DNA from: Candidatus Hydrogenedentota bacterium
GTDB taxonomy: Bacteria; Hydrogenedentota; Hydrogenedentia; Hydrogenedentales; SLHB01
DNA length: 64,000 nt
Assembly: GCA_029552745.1 (NCBI GenBank)
Contig: JAKPDK010000182.1
Span: forward strand, 124,001 to 188,000
Reading direction: 5' to 3'
Made by a program: the position numbers and the translations under genes. Positions 43,860 through 52,938 of this stretch are shown one piece after another. The first letter of the stretch is position 1, and each line of letters begins with the position of its first letter. Below the pieces are notes generated by a model. That model made no database searches and was not told the DNA's origin. It saw only the letters and a program-made list of their open reading frames with translations.

Positions 43860-44963
43860 TTATACGTACCAGCCATATGAATGTGCTGTTTGGTACATGG
43901 CAATAACATTTTCGGTGGGACTATTGTCTTGGAGTGCGTGAGTGGGAGCAAAGGCGTAGCCGCCACCGGGCATCATGACATCTAGAACATGTTTACAATC
44001 GGCGACGACGTCATCAACTGTGCCGAATGAAACGGGTCCAGCGGTGCTAATGCACCCGTGGAACGACAATCTGCCGCCAAATGTGGCTTTCAAATACTCC
44101 GGAGACATGTTAGCGGCTTCCGGTTGAAGCGTGTCCACGGCGTCTATACCCATCTCGATAAAATCTTCATATGCCCAGCTACTCGACCCGCAGGTGTGGA
44201 TCATGACAGGCAAACCGAAAGACTTTGCCATGTCCACCACTCGTTGGTGCCGGGGTCTTATCATGCGGCGATACATTTCGAGGCTGATGAGCGGCGCATG
44301 TTGGGTGCCGAGGTCTTCTCCCATCCACACGAAGTCAATACGCCCCTTTGCGGCCTCGATGGTACGACGTTTTACTTCCAGTAAAATGTCCAGACGTCGA
44401 TCTACGTAGAGCTGCCACGCGGGGTTTTCGGTGATGATGTCCAACATGACTTGCTCCATGTTTCGAATCATGCCGGAACTGTTGATAATATCTCCCAGGC
44501 CAGGGCCCCCGACGTACAGTGCGTACGGCTCAAACGCTTTGCATGCGGCATCAACCACGCTGTAATCGAAATGGTCAGGATTGGGCATGGGCCAGGCGGC
44601 GATTTCTTCTTCCGTGGCGTCGCGCAGTGGAAAATCACAAAAGTCTTCATAAGCGCCGGTGCCATGTTCCACGTGGCGTGTCCGTATGCCAAATTGCGGA
44701 CACACATTCCGTCCCGGTACTTCAGGATGCAGCCGAGGTCCCACGTAGGGGACTCCGACTCCGCGAAAGTCCACGCCCAGAGCTTGCAGGAGGCCTTCAT
44801 GATCGTTTTGGGAAAGTCCCAGCGCCTTTTTCAATCGGGCGTCAATGCCTGGATTGGCAGAATAGTTGATGGGGACCCTATCCGGCTCCGAACGCGCGAA
44901 AAAAGCTAAAACACGTTCTCTCGGGGTCATTTTGCCTGGACGGACAGATAGCACGGAAGACAT
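43860..44963 (-). CDS. Uroporphyrinogen decarboxylase/MtaA-like methyltransferase, HTC variant
   Basis: 367 residues. 'TPRERVLAFFARSEPDRVPINYS' is the superfamily's N-terminal sequence. 'LPVMIHTCGSSSWAYEDFIEMGIDAVDTLQPEAANM' contains His-Thr-Cys, the MtaA/MtbA zinc-binding H-x-C, followed by the conserved 'L.P....M'. 'LSFHGCISTAGPVSFGT' is the next barrel strand with a further Cys. This is the paralog most like methylcobamide:CoM-type methyltransferases; the corrinoid partner is not in the window. GGGAGG lies six bases before ATG 44963. Confidence 0.85.
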   Translation of the reverse strand: MSSVLSVRPGKMTPRERVLAFFARSEPDRVPINYSANPGIDARLKKALGLSQNDHEGLLQALGVDFRGVGVPYVGPRLHPEVPGRNVCPQFGIRTRHVEHGTGAYEDFCDFPLRDATEEEIAAWPMPNPDHFDYSVVDAACKAFEPYALYVGGPGLGDIINSSGMIRNMEQVMLDIITENPAWQLYVDRRLDILLEVKRRTIEAAKGRIDFVWMGEDLGTQHAPLISLEMYRRMIRPRHQRVVDMAKSFGLPVMIHTCGSSSWAYEDFIEMGIDAVDTLQPEAANMSPEYLKATFGGRLSFHGCISTAGPVSFGTVDDVVADCKHVLDVMMPGGGYAFAPTHALQDNSPTENVIAMYQTAHSYGWYV

Positions 44964-45140
44964 GTATTCCTCCCGGTTCGGTTTGGTAATTTTCTAACAA
45001 CATTTGCCGCGCGGCCTTCAATTGGAATGTGCGGCAATTCGTTATCATACCTGATTTGGAAAGGGAAACGCCATCGTGCGGTGTCAAGCAATTTGGAAAA
45101 CATCTTTGAAAGGGATTCATCCTGAACATGGGCGCAGTAG

Positions 45141-45190
45141 GGGCAACCCCCCGTGGTTGCCCAACCTTTGGTCCCCCCGCGTGCGGGGGA
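45141..45190. repeat. GC-rich hairpin cassette (copy A near 45.1 kb)
   Basis: GGGCAACCCCCCGTGGTTGCCC is a hairpin, followed by CCCCCCGCGTGCGGGGG, another hairpin. The same pair recurs at 61297-61345. It is part of the 834-base intergenic stretch 44964-45797, which has no gene. Confidence 0.65.
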
Positions 45191-45290
45191 TTTTGTGCTG
45201 TTCGGTTTGCCGAAGCTACCCCGTGTTAGGTTTCCCAGCGTGCGGGCGGATACAATTGTGATTGATGAGATTAAACGACGGCAGGAGACG

Positions 45291-45370
45291 GTCCCCCCGC
45301 GTGCGGGGGGATAGAGGGGGGCTGAACCGTGGGACGGTAACGTGGTAGGTCAAGGCATGCCTCGCACCAT
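45291..45370. repeat. GC-rich hairpin cassette (copy B near 45.3 kb)
   Basis: CCCCCCGCGTGCGGGGGG, then 'AGGGGGGCTGAACCGTG', 'CGTGGTAGGTCAAGGCATGCCTCGC', ending just before the dispersed 140-bp repeat. The same order of blocks occurs at 61330-61410. Confidence 0.65.
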
Positions 45371-45420
45371 ACACGGGATGGAGGGACACCAGACACGACA
45401 ACCTCTCGCGTTACCCCCCG

Positions 45421-45564
45421 CTGTCATTGCGAGGAGCGAGTCCCCGAAGCGACGAAGCAATCCCCTCAACCGCGCAGCGCAAGAGAACCCACAAAGCATT
45501 GATTATCCTCAAAATCCCCGGGGGATTGCCGTGTCGTGCCTAGCGGCACTCCTCGCAATGACAA
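45421..45564. repeat. Dispersed ~140-bp inverted-end repeat, copy 5
   Basis: CTGTCATTGCGAGGAGCGAG to GCACTCCTCGCAATGACAA, including 'GAAGCAATCCCCTCAACCGCGC' and 'GGGGATTGCCGTGTCGTGCCTAG'. It is followed by ~75 bases ('GGGGGAGACGTAGCGCAAGAGGATAGCGGGTAAAGC') that recur after the partial copy near 48.4 kb. Confidence 0.85.
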
Positions 45565-45706
45565 TGGGGGAGACGTAGCGCAAGAGGATAGCGGGTAAAG
45601 CAAAGTCCTGGGGGTTATTTCCAATCCCCTCGGTACCCGCAGACACGCCTGTCTTAGTAGGTCTGAGACATTGTCTTCCAGGGAAGGACAGTCGCGAAAA
45701 AGATTT

Positions 45707-45738
45707 CCCCCTGGACTCACGAGGGAGCCCAGGGGGAA
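45707..45738 (-). terminator. Terminator-type hairpin downstream of the third prepilin gene
   Basis: CCCCCTGGACTC / GAGCCCAGGGGG forms a stem (one mismatch) ~60 bases past the stop at 45798. On the minus strand it is followed by AAATCTTTTT, an acceptable T-run. Confidence 0.6.
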
Positions 45739-45797
45739 CCAAGAGGAGGACGTGTCCTCTGAGGATGGATTTAGCTAGTCAAGTTACGCGAACTACA

Positions 45798-46769
45798 TCA
45801 CGTTGCGCTGGTGATCGCGCCTGCTACTTTTGCAAACCCTTGTGTCACCGGCGGTTTGCTCGGGTACTTCAAGAATTCAACATGGCCGTCCATGAACAAC
45901 ACATTCGCACCACCCGGAATATGGTTGAATTCATCAACCTTCGTCGCCAAAACGTCCCACATCACCGGAAGCGTGCTCTGTGCCATTGCCGCGCCAGCTG
46001 GATTGTTGATGTCCGTAATCAGGAACCGCTCAATACCTTCCTTCAAACGGTTCACTCGTGTACCCATGCCGCCATTGCCAGCACCATTCGTTGTCAAATT
46101 CTTGTCCGTCGTGGTGATGGCATTGATAGCATTGATTTTCTGCGGCGTCGTCGGCGGCCAGTTGGGGACTACTGCTGAAAACATCTGCTCTAGCAACTCG
46201 ATGTACTGCGTCGGACCGGTCATGGTCGCATCAAACGTAATTTCAAACGCTGCCAAAATCGTCGCCAAAGTCGCCGTGGTCTTCTGCAAGTCGGTGTCTG
46301 CGATCTTGTCAAGGACCCAGCCCATGTACACATAGCTGTTGTCGATCGCTTTCATGCATTTCCCACCATGCGTGGTGTACGTCAGGTCCGTCACGCACCA
46401 TGAACCGTCCGATTTCTTGAACATGTCGATGTCCGTATTCGTATCGGACGGGCACACGGCAATGGCGATATCCGTCAAATACTCCGGATAAATCTCCAAC
46501 GGAGTCGGACCAAATGCGATTGCCAATGTTCCCGGGGCATTCGCGATCGGGGGCGTGTAGAACTTCAGCAACATGGACGGGAACATGTCTTTGTTTTCGC
46601 CGCTATACATCTTGTAAATCAGACCCCATTGTTTGAGGTTGTTCTGGCAGCTTGCCCGACGAGCGGCTTCACGAGCACGCGCCAGCGCCGGTAGCAAAAT
46701 CGCCGCAAGAATCGCTATGATTGCGATCACCACCAGCAGTTCGATCAGCGTAAAACCTTTCCTCTTCAT
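45798..46769 (-). CDS. Prepilin-like protein, H-X9-DG type (third of three)
   Basis: 323 residues from ATG 46769 (AAAGGAG eight bases upstream). It has the leader [14 protein letters not shown], the same N-terminal helix and '[19 protein letters not shown]', '[17 protein letters not shown]' and [19 protein letters not shown] at the C-terminus. The middle is Ala/Thr/Ile-rich with an insertion of ~70 residues compared with the protein at 27137. It is a single-gene unit with its own promoter. Exported; function unknown. Confidence 0.93.
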   Translation of the reverse strand: MKRKGFTLIELLVVIAIIAILAAILLPALARAREAARRASCQNNLKQWGLIYKMYSGENKDMFPSMLLKFYTPPIANAPGTLAIAFGPTPLEIYPEYLTDIAIAVCPSDTNTDIDMFKKSDGSWCVTDLTYTTHGGKCMKAIDNSYVYMGWVLDKIADTDLQKTTATLATILAAFEITFDATMTGPTQYIELLEQMFSAVVPNWPPTTPQKINAINAITTTDKNLTTNGAGNGGMGTRVNRLKEGIERFLITDINNPAGAAMAQSTLPVMWDVLATKVDEFNHIPGGANVLFMDGHVEFLKYPSKPPVTQGFAKVAGAITSAT

Positions 46770-46921
46770 GATGACTCTCCTTTGTTTGTTTTGACCATTG
46801 CCCAATACATCACCGAGAACTCACAGCTCCCGCGACCCATCCTCTCGCCGCGGTCGCCGTCATCTCCAAAACCCTACAACATCATTTGCGCCAACTTAAA
46901 CTTTGGCGTGTCACCGATAGT

Positions 46922-46950
46922 AAAATAGCACAAATCAAACAAAAAGTCAA
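46922..46950 (-). promoter_or_regulatory. Promoter of the third prepilin gene
   Basis: On the minus strand TTGACT (46950-46945), a 17-base spacer and TATTTT (46927-46922), about 150 bases before the ATG. The 455-base gap 46770-47224 is otherwise AT-rich with no gene I can support. Confidence 0.6.
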
Positions 46951-47224
46951 GAAGTTTTTTGTGCCAAGAATCATCTTGTCGTGAATTGTCTTGAGTCGGA
47001 GGGGTTCCATTCGAAACTGAGACAGACAGTAGCATAATCTGTCAACAAATTTGATAACCCATAGCTCTTTCGAGTCCAGAATTGCGCAGAATCAACAAAA
47101 ATTGGGACATTCGTAAAAAAGAGAAAAATGCAGATTATTGTCTATAGTCACCGATTGACATTATTTGTCCCCTACGGACATACCCCCGCGGGTAATGCCT
47201 CATAAATCTACACCCTTAAAAGGC

Positions 47225-48184
47225 TTAGCCCAACGTTTTCTGAACCACGTTCCGCATGGCGTCAATCCCCATGCGAGCCACTTCTTTTGGGTCGCGCTCC
47301 CAGTAGTCCCGCCGGAAGATTTCAAGGGACAAGGGGCCGTCGTATCGAATCTCGATTAACATTTTCAAGGTACGTTCTAACGGCAAGACGCCTTCTCCCG
47401 GCAGGATTCGGTGTTCATCTCCCAATTGTTCTCGGGCCGGTTCTGTCGGGGCGTCGTTCCAATGAAAATCCGCAATGAAATGCCCTTGAATATGTCGTAC
47501 CCCTTCAAACCCCGAACCACCACGGTACAAGTGAAACGTATCCATAATGAGACAAGCATCCGGATCATCGGCATCTATCGCGACGGCGCAGGCTTGCCCG
47601 AGGCGATGCACCCCCTTGAAAAACCCCACAAACTCAAAAGCCGTGATGATCCCAAACTCCTCCCGAGCGATACTCAGCAGACGTCGGTAACAGGCTGCGC
47701 CCCATTTCAGATCAAAATCTTCACGGTCAGGTTGCGGAATTGCCGCAACATGTCGGGAACCCACCGCCGCCGCCATCCGCATGCGATTTCGGGTCGCTTC
47801 CAACGAAGCATCAAACTCCTCCTGAGTGGGCGGCATACACTGCCATAGCCCGATCACGTTCGGCACAAAAAGCCCCGCGTCCTGGATCTTCTTTCCCAAA
47901 TCGCGCAAGTCCCCGCCTTCTCCCTCGTACTTCTCTAGTTCGTTAATCCAAAGCTCGATACCGTCAAAGCCCGCATCTTTTGCTGCGGCAATTTTATCGT
48001 CCAGCGATGCTGGGCGAATCGTACTTGTGTTCAGCACCAGAGGCCAAGGGCTTCGTCCACCTTGATAGGACCATGACTTTGAGTCATTCGGGTTAGTTGC
48101 GGACGTCTTCTCTACGGTTACCCCATCGGTTTGCGCCATCAAGAACCCTGCCGCGCCCGCACGTAAGAAAGATCGACGATCCAT
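47225..48184 (-). CDS. Xylose-isomerase-like TIM-barrel (sugar phosphate isomerase/epimerase) protein, Tat-exported
   Basis: 319 residues. The N-terminus 'MDRRSFLRAGAAGFLMA' is a Tat signal (RRSFLR). 'LDDKIAAAKDAGFDGIELWINEL', 'TAFEFVGF', 'IMDTFHLYRGGSG' and 'ADFHWNDAP' carry the metal-binding Glu, Asp, His and Asp typical of the AP endonuclease 2 / xylose isomerase-like superfamily (PF01261). Such exported members in Planctomycete-like bacteria are thought to act on keto-sugars; the substrate is unknown. It lies 3' of an intergenic region with repeats and is not clearly linked to neighbours. Confidence 0.88.
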   Translation of the reverse strand: MDRRSFLRAGAAGFLMAQTDGVTVEKTSATNPNDSKSWSYQGGRSPWPLVLNTSTIRPASLDDKIAAAKDAGFDGIELWINELEKYEGEGGDLRDLGKKIQDAGLFVPNVIGLWQCMPPTQEEFDASLEATRNRMRMAAAVGSRHVAAIPQPDREDFDLKWGAACYRRLLSIAREEFGIITAFEFVGFFKGVHRLGQACAVAIDADDPDACLIMDTFHLYRGGSGFEGVRHIQGHFIADFHWNDAPTEPAREQLGDEHRILPGEGVLPLERTLKMLIEIRYDGPLSLEIFRRDYWERDPKEVARMGIDAMRNVVQKTLG

Positions 48185-48357
48185 ATAACACTCCCTAGCG
48201 TTCAGCGCCTCTATCCCACACGCTGTACATTAACGAAAAACCATGCAAAAAACAACATTTTATTCTCTCTTTTTTGCGGGTAGGACGCTTGGTTCCACTC
48301 TATTTGTTGCGTTGTTTATCCGTTCAGATGGGGGAAGGGAGTTATTCTCCCCCGCGT

Positions 48358-48401
48358 TGTCGTTGGGGGGGAGTGCCGGCAGGCACTCCTCGCAATGACA
48401 A
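48358..48401. repeat. Collapsed partial copy of the dispersed repeat (6a)
   Basis: TTGTCGTTGGGGGGGAG, the hairpin GAGTGCC-GG-CAGGCACTC, and CTCGCAATGACAA: both ends of the element with most of the middle deleted. The rest of the 682-base gap 48185-48866 has no supported gene. Confidence 0.65.
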
Positions 48402-48465
48402 CGGGGGAGACGTAGTGCATGAGGACAACGGGTAAAGCCGAGTCCGGGGCTATTTCCAATTCCTC

Positions 48466-48510
48466 AGGGGATTGCCACGTCGTGCCTAGCGGCACTCCTC
48501 GCAATGACAA
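48466..48510. repeat. Half copy of the dispersed repeat (6b)
   Basis: AGGGGATTGCCACGTCGTGCCTAGCGGCACTCCTCGCAATGACAA is the right half of the element, 65 bases after the partial copy 6a, with a linker like that following copy 5. Confidence 0.7.
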
Positions 48511-48866
48511 CCGGGGCACCGGGAGGGCGAGCACGGGGGCTCGCCCCTACAAGGGATAACGGCGTGGGGGACAGGGGAACAATGCGGGAGGCGTCACTAA
48601 AAAGAAAACAGCCTCTGTTGTGCCTCAACACGAAATGAGCTCGTACTAGGATTTTCCGAACCTTTCAAAGAAAATGGGTCCAATCCACTCCTAATTTGAT
48701 CGATAGAGGCTCTTTTGTTAATGTTTTGAGGCAGTCGTCATCTGGTCTCAGGGTTCTGTCTGCACTCCATTGGCGTGATCGTTGCCAGGCTTTTGGGGTT
48801 TTCTTTTCCTGTGACGACTCCCGATCAAATAACGGTGCCTTTAGCAGAGACACAGCATAGGTGAGT

Positions 48867-50477
48867 ATGAGCGAACAACGGCTATTGTTAAGTGGAAACG
48901 AGGCGGTCGCATTGGCAGCCCGCGACGCAGGGGTACGTCTGGGCACAGGTTACCCGGGCACGCCTTCGACGGAAATATTGGAAGAGTTCGACGCCTTGGG
49001 GGGCCACGCGCAGTGGGCGCCCAACGAGAAGGTGGCATTAGAGGTAGGCATTGGTGTGTCGTGGGGGGGCGGCCGAACGCTGGTTACGATGAAACATGTT
49101 GGAGTCAATGTTGCCGCTGACCCATTGTTTACGCTGGCGTACACGGGGGTTGCTGCAGGCCTTGTCATTGTGTCTGCCGACGATCCGGGTATGGCGTCAA
49201 GCCAAAATGAGCAAGACAATCGCCGCTACGCCGTTGCCTCAGGTGTACCCATGCTGGAGCCTTCGGATTCTCAAGAGGCATATGATTTTGCTCTTCAGGC
49301 ATTTACCCTGTCTGAGATGTTTTCCCTTCCCATTCTATTTCGTATGACCACGCGGGTGTGCCATTCCAAAACCGTAGTCAAACGGAAGGAGCCTACGGCA
49401 GCGCCGCCATCCCGTGCGTACCAACGCGACATCCCCGGACGGGTGATGATACCGGCATATGCAAGGCCTGCGCACCGTCGTCTCCGAGAAAAACTTCATA
49501 AGGTATATGACTGGACGGAGTCGTGTGGTCTGAACTACGAAATCCTTAACGATTTGTCTTTAGGAATAATTACCTCAGGCGTAACCTACATGCACGCCCG
49601 GGAGGCGGCTCCCGATGCCTCTTTCTTGAAACTAGGCGCAACTTATCCCATCCCCGTAGAAAAAATGCGGGTGTTTGCCTCCAAAGTGAAACGCTGTCTG
49701 GTTATCGAAGAAGGTGACCCCTATTTGGAAGAAGCGGCGCGTGCTGCGGGCATTCCCGTTGAGGGAAAGTCGGAAGCATTCCGCTTTGGGGAGCTAAACG
49801 TGTCGCGCGTGCGACGCATCCTCGCCGGGGAAAATACAGAACCCGCTCCCGAGACGGCCGGCGGTGTGCCGCCTCGGCTGTGTCCCACATGCCCTCATCG
49901 GCTTGTGTTCATGGCGCTGGGGCGTTTGGGTTGCGTCGTTGCGGGAGATATTGGATGTTACACCCTTGGTGTGTTGCCGCCTTTCGAGGCGATGGACTCC
50001 TGTGTGTGTATGGGGGCAAGCATAGGAGTCGGCTTAGGGTTACGCCACGCCATGCCGGATGCGGAAGCCAAGCGCGTGGTCAGCGTTATCGGCGATAGCA
50101 CGTTCATCCACAGCGGCATTACCGGTATCGTGGAAATGGTCTATAATCCACCGAAGACCGGCCATGTTGTAATCATCCTTGATAATGGTACGACTGCGAT
50201 GACGGGTTTACAGGAACACCCCGGAACAGGACGGGCACTCGACCATCAACCGGCGAATCAAGTGATTATCGAAGAAATTTGTCGCGCTATTGGAGTAACC
50301 GATGTGCATGTGGTTGACCCAGTAGCATCCGGTGTGGAGGAGTTCGAATCGCTTGTCCGCAAATGTCTTGATAATCAAAAATTAACCGTAATCGTTGCCC
50401 GTCGGCCATGTGCTTTGCTTGAGAGAAAACTAAAGGCATTGAACGCAGCGTCTCAAACAGTTTGTTCAGGAACTTGA
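48867..50477 (+). CDS. iorA: Indolepyruvate ferredoxin oxidoreductase alpha subunit, lacking the C-terminal ferredoxin domain
   Basis: 536 residues from ATG 48867 (AGGTGAGT close upstream; a GTG six bases earlier is possible). It oxidatively decarboxylates aryl pyruvates to aryl-acetyl-CoA. 'RLLLSGNEAVALAARDAGVRLGTGYPGTPST' opens the pyrimidine-binding half; 'CPTCPHR', 'GDIGCYTLG' and 'IGDSTFIHSGITGI' with 'ILDNGTTAMTGLQEHPG' form the thiamine diphosphate site. Homologs continue ~100 residues with an eight-cysteine 2[4Fe-4S] domain; this one stops after 'VARRPCALLERK'. iorB follows after four bases. Confidence 0.92.
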   Translation: MSEQRLLLSGNEAVALAARDAGVRLGTGYPGTPSTEILEEFDALGGHAQWAPNEKVALEVGIGVSWGGGRTLVTMKHVGVNVAADPLFTLAYTGVAAGLVIVSADDPGMASSQNEQDNRRYAVASGVPMLEPSDSQEAYDFALQAFTLSEMFSLPILFRMTTRVCHSKTVVKRKEPTAAPPSRAYQRDIPGRVMIPAYARPAHRRLREKLHKVYDWTESCGLNYEILNDLSLGIITSGVTYMHAREAAPDASFLKLGATYPIPVEKMRVFASKVKRCLVIEEGDPYLEEAARAAGIPVEGKSEAFRFGELNVSRVRRILAGENTEPAPETAGGVPPRLCPTCPHRLVFMALGRLGCVVAGDIGCYTLGVLPPFEAMDSCVCMGASIGVGLGLRHAMPDAEAKRVVSVIGDSTFIHSGITGIVEMVYNPPKTGHVVIILDNGTTAMTGLQEHPGTGRALDHQPANQVIIEEICRAIGVTDVHVVDPVASGVEEFESLVRKCLDNQKLTVIVARRPCALLERKLKALNAASQTVCSGT

Positions 50478-50481
50478 TTCT

Positions 50482-51012
50482 ATGAAAAAGACAACAAATA
50501 TCGTCGTGGCAGGACTTGGGGGGCAAGGGGTCATTACTGCCTCCGACATTTTAGCGGAGGCGGCATTCCGCGCGGGTTTTGACGTGAAAAAGAGTGAAAT
50601 ACATGGTATGAGCCAGCGGGGCGGGTCGGTCAGCAGCGATGTGCGCTATGGAGAAGTCGTGTTTAGCCCGATGGTTCCTGAAGGCGAGGCAGACTTTCTG
50701 GTTGTGCTTGACCCTTCCCAAATCGAATACAACAGACACGTGTTGCATCCGCAAGGGGAATTGATTACACCGGATATCTTTTTTGACGAAGACGAAGGCA
50801 TATCCGATTTGGATGATCTGGATGCGGACGAGACGATTCCTATCACCAAGCGAACACTGAACACGGCGGTGCTGGGAGCTCTGAGTGCAAGACTGGAGAT
50901 TCCCGAGTCCGCTTGGTTGGAGGCAATTGCGGCTAATTTGCGTTCAGCCTATCTTAACGATAATACTGAAGCATTCCTATTTGGCAGACGTCGGAACAAT
51001 TCCGGAGCGTGA
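50482..51012 (+). CDS. iorB: Indolepyruvate ferredoxin oxidoreductase beta subunit
   Basis: 176 residues. '[52 protein letters not shown]' is the gamma-type domain (PF01558) of 2-oxoacid:ferredoxin oxidoreductases, with GxGGQG and the SQRGG loop. It forms the IorAB complex with the preceding gene. Length (usually ~180-200) is normal. The gap to iorA is four bases and paaK follows after 25, so a co-transcribed aryl-pyruvate to aryl-acetyl-CoA module is strongly implied. Confidence 0.95.
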   Translation: MKKTTNIVVAGLGGQGVITASDILAEAAFRAGFDVKKSEIHGMSQRGGSVSSDVRYGEVVFSPMVPEGEADFLVVLDPSQIEYNRHVLHPQGELITPDIFFDEDEGISDLDDLDADETIPITKRTLNTAVLGALSARLEIPESAWLEAIAANLRSAYLNDNTEAFLFGRRRNNSGA

Positions 51013-51037
51013 TAGTGAGGTAAGAGGGAGAAAGGTG

Positions 51038-52372
51038 ATGATGGCACAGCATACGGGAGGAAGCGGAAGGAGGTTTCATCCGTTAAGCGCCCCTGATTTC
51101 TTGCCCAGAGGCAAACTCGAACTACTCCAATTGTATCGGTTGCAAGAGACCGTACATCGGGCGTATGCAAACGTCGCATTCTATCGGGAACAGATGGACA
51201 AACTCGGCGTGAGACCCGAGGACATCCATTCGATGGACGACATCCGCCGGTTACCCATGACCGTCAAAACCGACCTGCGCGACAATTATCCCTTCGGCCT
51301 TTTTGCAAGTCCGATGAGAGAGGTGGTGCGGCTCCACGCATCCAGTGGGACGACAGGCAAACCAACGGTTGTTGCGTATACCCGCGAAGACGTGGAAGTC
51401 TGGACAGAAGTCATGGTCCGCTCGTTCGTGTCTTGCGGGTTGCACGAGGGAGACATCATCCAAAATGCCTACGGGTACGGTTTATTTACCGGAGGACTGG
51501 GCGCCCACTACGGTGCAGAAGCCTTGGGGGCCACCGTAATCCCCATTTCCGGCGGCAACACCGACCGGCAGATCATGGTGCTCCAAGATTTTGGCGTCAC
51601 GGCTATTTGTTGTACGCCTAGCTACTTTGTGCACATTATCGAACGAGCCCGAGAACTTGGCGTTGATATTCGCTCCTTACCGTTGCGGGCGGGGGTATTC
51701 GGAGCGGAACCCTGGACCGAAGCCGTGCGAAAACACGTGGAAGAAAATGCCAATATCAAAGCCTACGATATTTATGGTTTGTCCGAGATTATTGGTCCCG
51801 GCGTGGCAATAGAATGCGAACAACAAGATGGTCTCCATTTGTTTGAAGACCATTTTTATCCCGAAATTATCTCTCCGGAAACGGGCGAACCGCTGCCCGA
51901 CGGTGAAGAAGGGGAGTTAGTGCTAACGACTTTAAGCAAACGTGCGATGCCCCTCCTTCGCTATCGGACACGAGATATCACCCGGATCATTCCGGAGCCC
52001 TGTCCGTGTGGTAGAACCATTCGACGTATCCGACGCATCGGACGCCGCTCGGATGATATGTTCATCATTCGTGGGGTCAATGTGTATCCTTCCCAAGTGG
52101 AGGCGGCGTTACTCGAGGTAGAGGGCACATTGCCTCATTACCAGATTATTTTGACGCGCTCCAAGGGTTTGGACGAGATGGAAGTCCAAGTCGAAGTGAC
52201 ACCGAACTTCTTCAGCGACCGCGTGAGCGAGCTGGAGAATCTTCGCAACGCGATTGCCAGAGCGATAGAACACACCATCGGTATTCGAGCCAAGATTAGC
52301 CTTGTCGAACCGCACACCATCGAACGCAGCATGGGCAAGGCGAAACGGGTGTTTGACAAACGAGAAGGATAG
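51038..52372 (+). CDS. paaK: Phenylacetate--CoA ligase (first copy)
   Basis: 444 residues from ATG 51038. It activates phenylacetate (or indoleacetate) with CoA and ATP, or runs in reverse to save ATP from the IorAB product. '[17 protein letters not shown]' is the P-loop-like AMP-binding motif; '[13 protein letters not shown]' and '[10 protein letters not shown]' are the next signatures; 'CPCGRT' fits the Zn/Cys loop; '[15 protein letters not shown]' carries the C-terminal catalytic Lys. Length matches PaaK (~440). Confidence 0.95.
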   Translation: MMAQHTGGSGRRFHPLSAPDFLPRGKLELLQLYRLQETVHRAYANVAFYREQMDKLGVRPEDIHSMDDIRRLPMTVKTDLRDNYPFGLFASPMREVVRLHASSGTTGKPTVVAYTREDVEVWTEVMVRSFVSCGLHEGDIIQNAYGYGLFTGGLGAHYGAEALGATVIPISGGNTDRQIMVLQDFGVTAICCTPSYFVHIIERARELGVDIRSLPLRAGVFGAEPWTEAVRKHVEENANIKAYDIYGLSEIIGPGVAIECEQQDGLHLFEDHFYPEIISPETGEPLPDGEEGELVLTTLSKRAMPLLRYRTRDITRIIPEPCPCGRTIRRIRRIGRRSDDMFIIRGVNVYPSQVEAALLEVEGTLPHYQIILTRSKGLDEMEVQVEVTPNFFSDRVSELENLRNAIARAIEHTIGIRAKISLVEPHTIERSMGKAKRVFDKREG

Positions 52373-52456
52373 TGGTTTGGGGAAGCACGTGATACAACGC
52401 AGGGACAAAACACATCCGCCGTTAACGAAGGATGAAGTGAAGAAAGGAAGAGTACC

Positions 52457-52894
52457 ATGAAACTCAAGCAGCTGTCTCTTTTCCTTGAGAATAAGCCGGC
52501 ACGTCTGAAGACGCCATGTAAAGCTTTAGCGGATGCAGGGATCAACATCTTAACCTTATCTTTGGCGGATACGCAGCAGTTCGGCATTTTACGCCTGCTC
52601 GTCGAGGACTGGGAAAAAGGCAAGCGCGTTCTGGAGGAAGCAGGGTGTGTGGTCAACGTAACGGAAGTTGTCGCCGTCGAAGTGGAAGACCGTCCTGGCG
52701 GATTGGCTTCGCTTCTGGATGTCATCGAGCAAGCCGGTATCAACATCGAGTACATGTATGCTTTCACTTTTGGACGAGGGGACAAAGCAGTCATGATCTT
52801 TCGATTTGACGCACCGGACGCGGCCATTGAAGCCTTGCAACAAAGTGGGATTAACCCAGTCCAGAGCGTGACCTTATACGAACGTTCTCGGTGA
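52457..52894 (+). CDS. Tandem ACT-domain protein
   Basis: 145 residues made of two ACT domains: residues 1-70 ('LSLFLENKPARLKTPCKALADAGINI') and 72-145 ('VAVEVEDRPGGLASLLDVIEQAGINIEYMYAF'), each with the betaalphabeta-betaalphabeta pattern and the RPG/KPA ligand-binding turn. This is the small regulatory protein usually encoded between IorAB and PaaK genes; it probably senses an aromatic amino acid. AGGAAG precedes the ATG. Confidence 0.92.
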   Translation: MKLKQLSLFLENKPARLKTPCKALADAGINILTLSLADTQQFGILRLLVEDWEKGKRVLEEAGCVVNVTEVVAVEVEDRPGGLASLLDVIEQAGINIEYMYAFTFGRGDKAVMIFRFDAPDAAIEALQQSGINPVQSVTLYERSR

Positions 52895-52938
52895 GATTTG
52901 CTCAGGCAATGGGCGCTCACGACAAATCGAGGTAAGGC

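Noticed and set aside
45421-45740. Possible CRISPR or tandem repeat array near 45.4-45.7 kb
   Set aside because: Repeat units are not regularly spaced and do not recur as short direct repeats with unique spacers; they are one dispersed element plus hairpins.
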